From Zhenhengia yiwuensis (lineage in GTDB: Bacteria; Bacillota; Clostridia; Lachnospirales; Cellulosilyticaceae), in assembly GCF_014384995.1 (NCBI RefSeq), contig NZ_JACRSY010000007.1, positions 72,868 to 136,867 of the forward strand: 64,000 nucleotides of DNA, given 5' to 3'. The notes below the pieces were generated by a model. That model had not been told where the DNA came from and made no database searches. It was given only the letters and a program-made list of their open reading frames with translations. This document shows, one piece after another, positions 1 through 7,421 of the stretch (position 1 is the stretch's first letter; each line of letters starts with the position of its first letter). Position numbers and translations under genes: made by a program.

Positions 1-396
1 TAGAGTAAGCTCTCCATCGAACTGTTGCTCCTTATCTCCCATAAGCTCTTTATAGTTTTGCGAGAAGTCCCGATGAGCTTTAAGCGTCTTCCTACCCTCT
101 TTTAGAAGATGCAGATAGATAAGTCTGCTTAAAATGCCAGCTGTGTAGGGCGTCCACGCTACTTTTTTAGAATGTTTATTATTTCTACCACATACAATGC
201 CTATGACTTGCCCTTGATGCTCTACAACCTTTGTAAAGGTACTGTCCTCTAGGCAGCTTCTTAAATACACTTGAAGTACAATCTGCCTTACCTTATTGTT
301 TGGTGTAATCTTTTTAAAATATCCTGTCATATCTAGTAATTTTTTCAGTGCCTCATAATCTTTTTCTTGAATGTCCCTATAAATAAATTTCTGCAT
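1..396 (-). CDS. GNAT-family N-acetyltransferase (partial, 3' end outside window)
   Basis: The reverse strand is open from an ATG at 396 to the window edge (132 codons without a stop). The protein begins MQKFIYRDIQEKDYEALKKL and continues into EHQGQVIGIVCGRN, the usual beta-strand opening of GNAT acetyltransferases, where the first strand and helix are followed by a hydrophobic VIGIV strand. The acetyl-CoA-binding R/Q-x-x-G-x-G/A segment would lie beyond the window. The substrate cannot be told. The ATG is preceded by an AGAGGG-like ribosome binding site. A stand-alone gene is likely, because azoR upstream ends in its own terminator. Confidence 0.72.
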   Translation of the reverse strand, partial: MQKFIYRDIQEKDYEALKKLLDMTGYFKKITPNNKVRQIVLQVYLRSCLEDSTFTKVVEHQGQVIGIVCGRNNKHSKKVAWTPYTAGILSRLIYLHLLKEGRKTLKAHRDFSQNYKELMGDKEQQFDGELTL

Positions 397-433
397 CCTA
401 TCCCTCTTTTATTTTATGTATAAGTCTAGTATA

Positions 434-475
434 AAACATAAAGGGCCTGTAGCAAATCTTTTGCATCAGACCCTT
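434..475 (-). terminator. Rho-independent terminator after azoR
   Basis: On the reverse strand a 9-bp stem (AAGGGTCTG with CAGGCCCTT, one G-U pair) extends through ATGCAAA/TTTGCTA and is followed by a T-rich stretch. It lies directly after the azoreductase stop codon. Confidence 0.75.
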
Positions 476-479
476 ATTT

Positions 480-1076
480 CTAAAATGTTTCTGCCATTTT
501 AGCTGCTCTTTTAAGTGCTTCTTCCATTCTCTTTTCAATATCTGTACCTGAACGATTCATATTATCAAGTTCAATAGTTTCAAATGCTTGAACACCAAAG
601 AAACCGAGTAAAGTTCTTAAATATCTTACCCCCATTTCATAAGGTGAATCCGTATAAGCACCTCCTCTTGTTACAATGTAAACAGCCTTTTGATGTTCTA
701 AAAGTCCTACTGCACCTTCATGCGTATATTTAAAGGTAATACCTGTTACACTTATATAATCTAAATAAGCTTTTAAGATAGCTGGAAAGCTTAAGTTCCA
801 CATAGGTGCTGCAATAATATATTTATCTGCCTCTGCAAATTGGTACGCATATTTTAGTACCCTATGATTTCTATTTACGCCATCCTTGGGGCCATATAAA
901 GCCTCTAAATCTTCTGGTCTTAAAAAACCAATGGCCTCTTTATAAAGGTCTAGTGTAATAACCTCATCTTGTGGATGAGATTTTTTATAGACTTCTACAA
1001 AATGGTCCGATATTCTAAAGGTTTTAGATTCCCCTTCTTTCTTTATATTGGCCTTGATATATAGTATTTTACTCAT
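480..1076 (-). CDS. azoR: FMN-dependent NADH-azoreductase (AzoR family)
   Basis: This 198-residue flavodoxin-fold protein has the usual AzoR length. The start MSKILYIKANIKKEGES is the FMN-phosphate-binding beta1-alpha1 region. The PMWNLSFPAILKAYLDYI segment (about residues 92-109) is the family hallmark that forms the flavin pocket and dimer interface, and VTRGGAY (about 135-141) is the second FMN contact. Family members reduce azo compounds and quinones with NADH in the cytoplasm and serve in electrophile detoxification. It stands alone between two terminators. A TTACCT-N5-AGGTAA palindrome upstream suggests control by a HxlR/MarR-type quinone sensor, but no such regulator is adjacent. Confidence 0.9.
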   Translation of the reverse strand: MSKILYIKANIKKEGESKTFRISDHFVEVYKKSHPQDEVITLDLYKEAIGFLRPEDLEALYGPKDGVNRNHRVLKYAYQFAEADKYIIAAPMWNLSFPAILKAYLDYISVTGITFKYTHEGAVGLLEHQKAVYIVTRGGAYTDSPYEMGVRYLRTLLGFFGVQAFETIELDNMNRSGTDIEKRMEEALKRAAKMAETF

Positions 1077-1139
1077 ATTAAACTCCTTTACCTTTAAACA
1101 ATTTATTCCTGTCAGCTTACATCATACTTATTCATCCGT

Positions 1140-1156
1140 TTACCTGCTATAGGTAA
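1140..1156. promoter_or_regulatory. Candidate operator palindrome upstream of azoR
   Basis: A perfect inverted repeat, TTACCT-gctat-AGGTAA, lies 64-80 bases before the azoR start. The shape resembles operators of HxlR/DUF24-type redox regulators, which often control azoreductases. No binding is shown, and the regulator is not in the window. Confidence 0.4.
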
Positions 1157-1222
1157 CTAAATCAGCATGAAAAGAGGAGATATACTCTATGCTTAAGTTC
1201 TAAAGAACTTTTCTCTATAAAA

Positions 1223-1272
1223 AAATAAGATAAAAGAGGAGGAATCATCCTCTTAACTCTTTTATCTTATTT
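1223..1272. terminator. Terminator after ahpC (works on either strand)
   Basis: A perfect 16-bp stem (AAATAAGATAAAAGAG with its complement) surrounds an inner GAGGA/TCCTC stem, with A/T-rich flanks on both sides. It lies 58 bases after the ahpC stop codon. Confidence 0.7.
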
Positions 1273-1330
1273 CGCTGTCTATGCTTTAAACTATTTGCTA
1301 TCTGGTTTTAGATATTTTAAAGACTACCTC

Positions 1331-1894
1331 TTAAAGTTTCCCTACAAGATCAAGACTTGGTGAAAGTGTTTCCGAACCTGGTTTCCATTTAGCTGGGCAT
1401 ACTTGGTCACCATGAGCTGCTACAAATTGTGCAGCTTGAACTTTTCTTAGAAGTTCGTCAGCATCTCTACCAATACCAAGATCATGTACTTCATAGGCTT
1501 TAATTATGCCTTCAGGGTTTACAATGAAAGTTCCTCTTAAAGCAAGCCCTTCTTCTTCAATAAGCACTTCAAATTGTCTTGCAAGTGCACCTGTTGGGTC
1601 TGCAAGCATTGGAAATTTAATTTTACCAATTGTTTCTGATGCATCTGCCCATGCTTTATGCACGTAATGAGTATCTGTAGATACAGAATAGACTTCACAG
1701 CCTATACCTTTAAAAGCTTCATAGTTATCAGCAAGATCACTAAGCTCTGTAGGACATACGAAAGTAAAATCTGCTGGATAGAAGAAAAATACTGTCCAGT
1801 GTCCTTCAAGACAACTGTTTGTGATTTCTTTAAATTGTCCTTCATGATAAGCTTGTACTTTAAATTCTTGAACTTTTTTTCCGACTAATGACAT
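1331..1894 (-). CDS. ahpC: Typical 2-Cys peroxiredoxin AhpC
   Basis: This 187-residue protein has full AhpC length. The peroxidatic cysteine is C47 in FTFVCPTE and the resolving cysteine is C166 in QVCPAKW, so it is a typical 2-Cys decameric type. It reduces H2O2, organic hydroperoxides and peroxynitrite in the cytoplasm. No ahpF lies beside it. The thioredoxin reductase and NrdH-like redoxin at 4.5-5.6 kb are the nearest candidate reductant system. The start codon follows an AGGAGG site, and the gene ends before a strong terminator, so it is monocistronic. A PerR-type control region would be expected, but I could not identify a convincing box. Confidence 0.95.
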   Translation of the reverse strand: MSLVGKKVQEFKVQAYHEGQFKEITNSCLEGHWTVFFFYPADFTFVCPTELSDLADNYEAFKGIGCEVYSVSTDTHYVHKAWADASETIGKIKFPMLADPTGALARQFEVLIEEEGLALRGTFIVNPEGIIKAYEVHDLGIGRDADELLRKVQAAQFVAAHGDQVCPAKWKPGSETLSPSLDLVGKL

Positions 1895-2062
1895 AGCTAG
1901 CCTCCTTTTTTTATAAATCCTTATTTAGTATTTATCTTACTTATAAAACTATTCTTTATCTCCCTAAAGATCTTTATCAATTATTTCCTTATAAATACTG
2001 TGTGTTAAAAATACTTCTACTGCTTATACTAAAGATTATTTAAAACTTAAAGGAGCCTAATT

Positions 2063-2863
2063 ATGAAAAAGTTAGAAAATCAAGTTGCACTTGTTACAGC
2101 GGCTACAAAAGGTATTGGGCTTGCTTGTGCCCTAAAGCTTGCCGAAAATGGCGCTACCGTCTATATGGGAGTTAGAAGAATCGAGGCTACTCAGGAAATT
2201 TGTGACCAGTATAAATCTCAAGGCTTTAAAATGTTCCCTCTTTATTTTGATGCTTATAAAAGCGAAACTTATAAGGCTATAGTAGAAGAAATTATTACTA
2301 AAGAAGGTAGACTTGATATATTGGTTAACAACTTTGGCGTTGGCAAACCTGAAACAGATTTAGATTTAGTGAAAGGGAGTGAAGAATCTTTTTTAGAACT
2401 CTTTAAACTTAACGTAGGTACTGTTTATGGCATTAGTAAAGCTGCCGTTCCACACATGATGAAACAAGGAAAAGGTAGTATTATTAATATCTCCTCTATT
2501 GGTGGTGCTATCCCTGATGTAACACGCATTGGCTATGGCGTTTCTAAAGCAGCTGTTAATAATATTACACAGCAAATTGCTATGCAGTATGCAAGAGCGA
2601 ATATTCGCTGCAATGCTGTACTACCGGGTCTTACTGCTACGGATGCTGCGCTTAATAATATGCCTCAATCTTTTATTAATTCCTTCCTAAGTCATGTTCC
2701 ACTTAACCGAATGGGTAAACCAGAAGACATTGCCAATGCTGTTTTATTCTTTGCTAGTGATGATTCTTCTTATATTACAGGAAATATTATGGAAGTAGCA
2801 GGGGGCTATGGTCTTGGTACACCACAATATGGAGATATTATGAGACACTTACACCAGCAGTAA
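2063..2863 (+). CDS. SDR-family NAD(P)-dependent oxidoreductase
   Basis: This 266-residue classical short-chain dehydrogenase/reductase has a cofactor loop reading TAATKGIG (residues 13-20, a variant of TGxxxGIG). It also has the structural NNFG motif, the catalytic serine in NISSIGG, and the YGVSKAA active-site Tyr/Lys. An arginine pair after beta2 (GVRR) suggests NADPH. The overall pattern resembles clostridial 3-oxoacyl-ACP-reductase-like and hydroxysteroid-dehydrogenase-like SDRs, but the sequence alone does not settle the substrate. It is transcribed divergently from ahpC, is preceded by AAAGGAG, and ends in its own terminator. Confidence 0.88.
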   Translation: MKKLENQVALVTAATKGIGLACALKLAENGATVYMGVRRIEATQEICDQYKSQGFKMFPLYFDAYKSETYKAIVEEIITKEGRLDILVNNFGVGKPETDLDLVKGSEESFLELFKLNVGTVYGISKAAVPHMMKQGKGSIINISSIGGAIPDVTRIGYGVSKAAVNNITQQIAMQYARANIRCNAVLPGLTATDAALNNMPQSFINSFLSHVPLNRMGKPEDIANAVLFFASDDSSYITGNIMEVAGGYGLGTPQYGDIMRHLHQQ

Positions 2864-2878
2864 CAAGAATTCTAAATA

Positions 2879-2925
2879 AAAAGTGGGAATTTATATCTAT
2901 CACTCTGTTAAATTCCCGCTTTTTA
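2879..2925 (+). terminator. Terminator after the SDR gene
   Basis: The stem AAAAAGTGGGAATTTA pairs with TAAATTCCCGCTTTTT and ends in a T run, 16 bases after the stop codon. Confidence 0.8.
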
Positions 2926-3019
2926 TTATGTTCTTTTATTAAGTTCATAACTTAGGCACACTAAAGAAAAGAATCATGCTATACTTGTACCGTAGATTTA
3001 TTTGAACTGGAGGTTAAAC

Positions 3020-4420
3020 ATGACAAAAACTCAATCTATATCGCGCAGTCAGCTTCTAGCTACGGAAAAAACAGAAAAATTGATTTTCAAATTTGCTATA
3101 CCGAGTATTATTAGTGGCCTCGTTAGTGCACTCTATAATATAGTGGACCAAATTTTCATTGGACAAAGTATTGGTATTGTAGGTAATGCTGCTACTAATG
3201 TAGCCTTTCCTCTTTCTATTTTATGTACTTCTCTTGCCTTACTTCTAGGTGTAGGTGGGGCTGCTAACTTCAATCTCTGTCTTGGAGCTGGCAATAAAGA
3301 AGAAGCTGGTAAGTTTGCCGCTAATAGTGTGTCTCTTATGGGGATTATTGGGATTATCCTAGCTATTCTAGTGAATCTTTTTCTAAACCCTTTAATGATT
3401 GCTTTTGGTGCTTCTGGCGAAGTACTGCCTTATGCACTGACTTATACAGGTATTACTTCTTTAGGTATACCTTTTCTTATTTTTTCTATTGGTTGCAGCA
3501 ACATTATAAGAGCTGACGGTAGTCCAACCTACTCTATGCTGTGTACTTTAGTGGGTGCCTTACTCAATACCATTCTTGATCCTATCTTTATGTTTGGTCT
3601 AGATATGGGCATTGCCGGGGCAGCTCTCGCAACTGTTATTTCTCAAATTATATCCAGTATCATGGCACTTGCTTACCTCTTACGTTTTAAAACGGTGCCA
3701 CTAAAGCTCTCTTATTTTAAGCCTAAAGCACATATTGGCCTTAAAATTACTACTTTAGGAGCGTCTCCTTGCTTTAATCAGCTTGCTATGATGCTTGTCC
3801 AAATTATCATGAATAATACTTTAACTTACTACGGCTCACTTTCTCCTTATGGTAGTGATATTCCACTTGCCTGCGTAGGTGTTATTTCGAAAGTAAATAT
3901 TATTTATATGGCTTTTGTATTAGGGATTGCTCAAGGCTGTCAGCCTATTATGGGCTTTAACTATGGGGCTAAAAATTATAAAAGAGTTAAACGTGCCTGC
4001 CTGCAGGCTTTAGGAGCAGTATGTGTTGTATCCCTTATTGCTTTTGCAAGTTTTCAACTGTTCCCGAGACAAATTATTAGTTTATTTGGTCAGGGCGAAG
4101 AACTTTATTTCCATTTTGCCGAGCGCTACTTTAGAATTTTCATGTTCTTTACTTTCTTAAATGGACTTCAGCCTATGTCTTCCTTCTTCTTTACTTCTAT
4201 AGGAAAGGCTCAAAAAGGTATTTTGCTTTCGCTTACAAGACAAATTGTTTTCCTTATTCCACTTATCCTGATTCTACCACGTATCATGGGTATTGATGGG
4301 GTGATGTATGCAGGTCCAGTTGCTGATGGCGCTGCTGCTCTTTTAGCTACCTTCCTTTTAACGAGACAGTTTAAAACTTTAGATAAGCTTCAGTTACAAA
4401 AAGAAACAGCCATCTCCTAA
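3020..4420 (+). CDS. MATE-family multidrug/Na+ antiporter
   Basis: This membrane protein of about 466 residues has twelve predicted hydrophobic helices and the MATE two-bundle pattern. The opening FAIPSIISGLVSALYNIVDQ is the typical first helix (P-x-x-x-x-x-x-x-L-Y-N-I-V-D), and the second half repeats it (LGASPCFNQLAMMLVQIIMN). Family members expel cationic drugs or metabolites against Na+ or H+. I chose the ATG at 3020 because GGAGG sits 6 bases upstream; the in-frame TTG at 3002 has no ribosome binding site. It is a stand-alone gene with a terminator overlapping its last codons. The substrate is unknown. Confidence 0.9.
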   Translation: MTKTQSISRSQLLATEKTEKLIFKFAIPSIISGLVSALYNIVDQIFIGQSIGIVGNAATNVAFPLSILCTSLALLLGVGGAANFNLCLGAGNKEEAGKFAANSVSLMGIIGIILAILVNLFLNPLMIAFGASGEVLPYALTYTGITSLGIPFLIFSIGCSNIIRADGSPTYSMLCTLVGALLNTILDPIFMFGLDMGIAGAALATVISQIISSIMALAYLLRFKTVPLKLSYFKPKAHIGLKITTLGASPCFNQLAMMLVQIIMNNTLTYYGSLSPYGSDIPLACVGVISKVNIIYMAFVLGIAQGCQPIMGFNYGAKNYKRVKRACLQALGAVCVVSLIAFASFQLFPRQIISLFGQGEELYFHFAERYFRIFMFFTFLNGLQPMSSFFFTSIGKAQKGILLSLTRQIVFLIPLILILPRIMGIDGVMYAGPVADGAAALLATFLLTRQFKTLDKLQLQKETAIS

Positions 4421-4443
4421 GTGGGAACATGGCTGTTTCTTTT
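4399..4443. terminator. Terminator shared by convergent MATE and trx genes
   Basis: AAAGAAACAGCCAT pairs with ATGGCTGTTTCTTT. The left arm lies inside the last codons of the MATE gene. The A/T runs on both sides allow it to serve both converging units. Confidence 0.75.
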
Positions 4444-4467
4444 CATCTACTATAGTTTTTCTAAATA

Positions 4468-4698
4468 TTATAAGCTTTTTAATGCTTCATCAATTTGTTG
4501 TTTATCAAATCCAATAATTACAGATTCTCCAATTGTTGTAACAGGTACAGTTCTTTGTCCTGAAACTTCAAGAACGATTTCACGGTCTGCTTGAGCATCT
4601 GCTACTGTTACAACTTCATAAGCTACACCTTTTGTATCTAAATATTTTTTAACTTTTTGACATGGTCCACACCATTCTACTGAATAAACTTTAATCAT
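4468..4698 (-). CDS. NrdH/glutaredoxin-like thioredoxin-fold redoxin
   Basis: This 76-residue one-domain redoxin has its active site CGPC in VEWCGPCQKVKKYL (residues 10-13) and the cis-proline region TVPVTTI. Length and fold match NrdH-type glutaredoxin-like proteins, which are recycled by thioredoxin reductase rather than glutathione. The CGPC sequence is that of a classical thioredoxin. Its ATG overlaps the trxB stop (ATGA), so the two are translationally coupled, which makes the reductase its most likely electron source. Possible clients are AhpC, ArsC or ribonucleotide reductase. Confidence 0.88.
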   Translation of the reverse strand: MIKVYSVEWCGPCQKVKKYLDTKGVAYEVVTVADAQADREIVLEVSGQRTVPVTTIGESVIIGFDKQQIDEALKSL

Positions 4699-5639
4699 TT
4701 TGCATTCTCCTTATTTTCTGTAATATATTTTTCAGCTTTTAGCGCTGCAATAGTGCCGTCTGCTACAGCTGTTGCAATTTGTCTAAATTCTTTTTGTCTA
4801 ACATCTCCAGCTACATATACACCTTTTACATTAGTCTGCATACTTTCATCTGATTTAATATAGCCATCTTCTCCAACCTGAATGAAAGGCTTAAATAAAT
4901 CTGTCTTAGGCTCTGTACCAATATAGCCAAAGATAGCCTTAAGTGGTATTTCTATTACTTCATCTGTCTTTGTATGTTTCACAAGGGCCTTTTCTACAAA
5001 GTTATCCCCCACTACATCTATAAGATCATGGTCGTAAAGAATTTCAATATTAGGCACTGCTTCTACCTCTTTTAAAGTTTTAGCTTCTGCATGGAAAGTA
5101 TCATATCTTCTAATGATAATAACCTTTTTAGCGACTCTTGCTAAGTACATAGCTTCCTCAAGGGCTGCGCTACCACCACCTACTACACCAATGACCTCTC
5201 CTTCATAACTTGAGCCATCACATACCGCACAGTAATGGATACCTTTTCCTAAATAGGCTCTTTCATTTGGAATCGGTAAAGACCTAGGCTTAGCCCCTGT
5301 TGCAATAATAACTGCACGTGGCTTATAAATAAAGTCACCTGTTTCAATAATCTTTTCATCATCTGTTAGTGTAACTTTTTCTATAAAGTCAAACTCATCA
5401 ATAACCGCGCCTTCGCCTGTGGCTTGAGCTTCCATTTTTTCTGCAAGTTCTACACCTGTAATCTTTGCAAAACCTGGATAGTTTTCAATGGTATAACTCG
5501 ACCTTACCTGTCCGCCAATAATATCATTTTCAAGAATAAGTGTTTCTAAATTAGCACGTGAAGCATAAATACCAGCTGTAAGCCCTGCTGGGCCCGCCCC
5601 TATAATGATTAAATCTATTTCTTTTTCCTGTTTATTCAT
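4695..5639 (-). CDS. trxB: Thioredoxin reductase (NADPH, FAD)
   Basis: The 314-residue protein has the low-molecular-weight TrxR layout. An FAD motif GAGPAGLTAG lies at about 14-23, the redox pair CAVC at 137-140 is followed by DGSSYEG, the NADPH loop is GVVGGGSAALEEA, and there is a C-terminal FAD motif VYVAGDVR. It passes electrons from NADPH to the NrdH-like redoxin encoded next. The start at 5639 follows GGAGAG; a longer frame beginning ten codons earlier lacks a site. The spacing of the CxxC and the length are standard. Confidence 0.94.
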   Translation of the reverse strand: MNKQEKEIDLIIIGAGPAGLTAGIYASRANLETLILENDIIGGQVRSSYTIENYPGFAKITGVELAEKMEAQATGEGAVIDEFDFIEKVTLTDDEKIIETGDFIYKPRAVIIATGAKPRSLPIPNERAYLGKGIHYCAVCDGSSYEGEVIGVVGGGSAALEEAMYLARVAKKVIIIRRYDTFHAEAKTLKEVEAVPNIEILYDHDLIDVVGDNFVEKALVKHTKTDEVIEIPLKAIFGYIGTEPKTDLFKPFIQVGEDGYIKSDESMQTNVKGVYVAGDVRQKEFRQIATAVADGTIAALKAEKYITENKENAK

Positions 5640-5730
5640 AGTTCTCTCCTTCACATGGATGCTAAGCATAATGCGATTCTTCCATATTATTATATGCTAA
5701 TTATTATTATTTAGGAAGTATTTTAGCACA

Positions 5731-5776
5731 AAAAATAAGAAGTACTACAAAATATGTCTTTATAGCACTTCTTATA
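5731..5776 (-). terminator. Terminator after the sulfatase gene
   Basis: On the reverse strand ATAAGAAGTGCTA pairs imperfectly with TAGTACTTCTTAT and is followed by TTTTT. It lies about 50 bases after the sulfatase stop. Confidence 0.6.
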
Positions 5777-5824
5777 CTTTATTTGCTTATTTATTAAAAT
5801 TTTAATTTTATCTAAAGGAAATGT

Positions 5825-7321
5825 TTATGCTTTAAAAGCAGGTTTGCCTTCTGCCCTTGCCCCACATAAACCAATTTGGCCATTTCCTGTTACAGCCTCA
5901 CCTTTACCATCACGTGTTGGATCGACATATTCAAGATACCATGCTTCTAATTTCTGTTTCATCATAGCCTTCACTTCTTGATAGCTTACTTCATCTACTA
6001 CATTATGCTTCTCATCTGGATCATTTTTTAAATCGTAAAGTTCGTGAGGCCCATAAGGATAGCGATGAATATACTTCCACTCTTTTGTACGAATCATACG
6101 GTTAGGGCCGTATTCATCAAAGATTACAATATCCCTGTCTACCACTTTTCCTTCACTACCTTCTAAAACAGAAGCAAAACTGCTACCTGGTAGATGATCT
6201 GGAATTTCATTTTCTAAGCCTAAATAAGTCATTATAGTTGGGAATAAATCGTAATGACTTAGTAAAGTTTCTTCCACTTTCCCACTTACTGTAGCACCTG
6301 GAACACGCATAATCATTGGTACTTTTACAGCTGTATCATAGAGATTAAGTGGGAAAGTTCCATTACCTTTTCCAAAAATCCCATGATGCCCCATACTCAT
6401 ACCATTATCTCCTGTAAAGATAATGAGCGTATTATCCATTAAACCATCTTGCTCTAACTTCTCTAGTATTCTTCCTACATTTTCATCCATAGCTGTAGTT
6501 GCTGCTGCATAACCTTGAATCCATCTTCTCCACTGCTCTTTACCTTGTTCATCTTGTCCATACTTCATACCTGCCCATGGATGTGCTGGTTCAAATGGAA
6601 TGGAAGTAAACTGACAATCTTCATATAAATCATAGAAACGTTCTGGGTGTTGATGCTTATCCCATGGTGCATGAGGCGCTGTATAATGTATACTTAAATA
6701 AAACGGCTCCTCTTTACCTTTTTGCTCCTCTAAGAAAGTTAAGGCATTGTCTGTAATATAATCTGTTACATAAACTTTTTCCTTCATAACAAACTTACCA
6801 TTTTCTAGTACAACAGGATAGTAATAATTATCTCCACCCATAGCAAGTGTTTTCCAATATGTAAATCCTGCCTGTGGTATAGCACTGTTACCTAAATGCC
6901 ATTTACCACTTAAACCACATGTATAGCCATGTTTATTTAAAACCTGTGTAAAACAAGTTTGTCCTTCTAAATAATTAAGCGCTACATCACCTTGAAGTTG
7001 GTCTTTTGGCCAATTATAAGCCCAGTGTCTCTCCTCATTTTTAAATTCACTTTGAAGCTTCTCACTTAAATCGCTTTCACTGGTATGTCCTTTACTAATC
7101 CAATCATGAATACCATGTTGTGAAGGAATTTTACCTGTAAAAATAGAACCTCTTGCTGCAGAGCATACAGGTGACGCACAGAAAAATTCATTAAAACGTA
7201 TTCCTTCATTGGCTAAACGATCCAGGTTAGGTGTAAGAATATCTTTATTGCCACTACACCCCATCCCCCAGTGACCTTGATCGTCAGTTATAATCATTAC
7301 AATATTTGGTTTCTGATTCAT
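5825..7321 (-). CDS. Cys-type sulfatase (S1 family), no signal peptide
   Basis: This 498-residue alkaline-phosphatase-superfamily hydrolase has the metal-binding DD pair in MIITDDQGHWG (residues 13-14). The formylglycine site is CSAAR (C53) in ASPVCSAARGSIFTGK, with later metal/active-site motifs HLGN and FTGDNG. The cysteine must be oxidised to formylglycine by a maturase (anSME or FGE), and none is in the window. The start at 7321 follows AGGAGG. There is no signal peptide, so it acts on imported sulfated sugars. It follows the GH101 gene by about 100 bases and is probably co-transcribed. This points to sulfated O-glycans, but the exact substrate is open. Confidence 0.9.
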   Translation of the reverse strand: MNQKPNIVMIITDDQGHWGMGCSGNKDILTPNLDRLANEGIRFNEFFCASPVCSAARGSIFTGKIPSQHGIHDWISKGHTSESDLSEKLQSEFKNEERHWAYNWPKDQLQGDVALNYLEGQTCFTQVLNKHGYTCGLSGKWHLGNSAIPQAGFTYWKTLAMGGDNYYYPVVLENGKFVMKEKVYVTDYITDNALTFLEEQKGKEEPFYLSIHYTAPHAPWDKHQHPERFYDLYEDCQFTSIPFEPAHPWAGMKYGQDEQGKEQWRRWIQGYAAATTAMDENVGRILEKLEQDGLMDNTLIIFTGDNGMSMGHHGIFGKGNGTFPLNLYDTAVKVPMIMRVPGATVSGKVEETLLSHYDLFPTIMTYLGLENEIPDHLPGSSFASVLEGSEGKVVDRDIVIFDEYGPNRMIRTKEWKYIHRYPYGPHELYDLKNDPDEKHNVVDEVSYQEVKAMMKQKLEAWYLEYVDPTRDGKGEAVTGNGQIGLCGARAEGKPAFKA

Positions 7322-7421
7322 AGCTAGCCTCCTAGATTTAAAATTCTCCGAATAACACATTAAATTATATTTAATTTTATAATTTAATACAAGTTCATTT
7401 TAAAACTAGAAGCTTATTTTT

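Noticed and set aside
3002..3019. Upstream TTG start for the MATE gene
   Set aside because: The GGAGG site lies after this codon, with proper spacing to the ATG at 3020.
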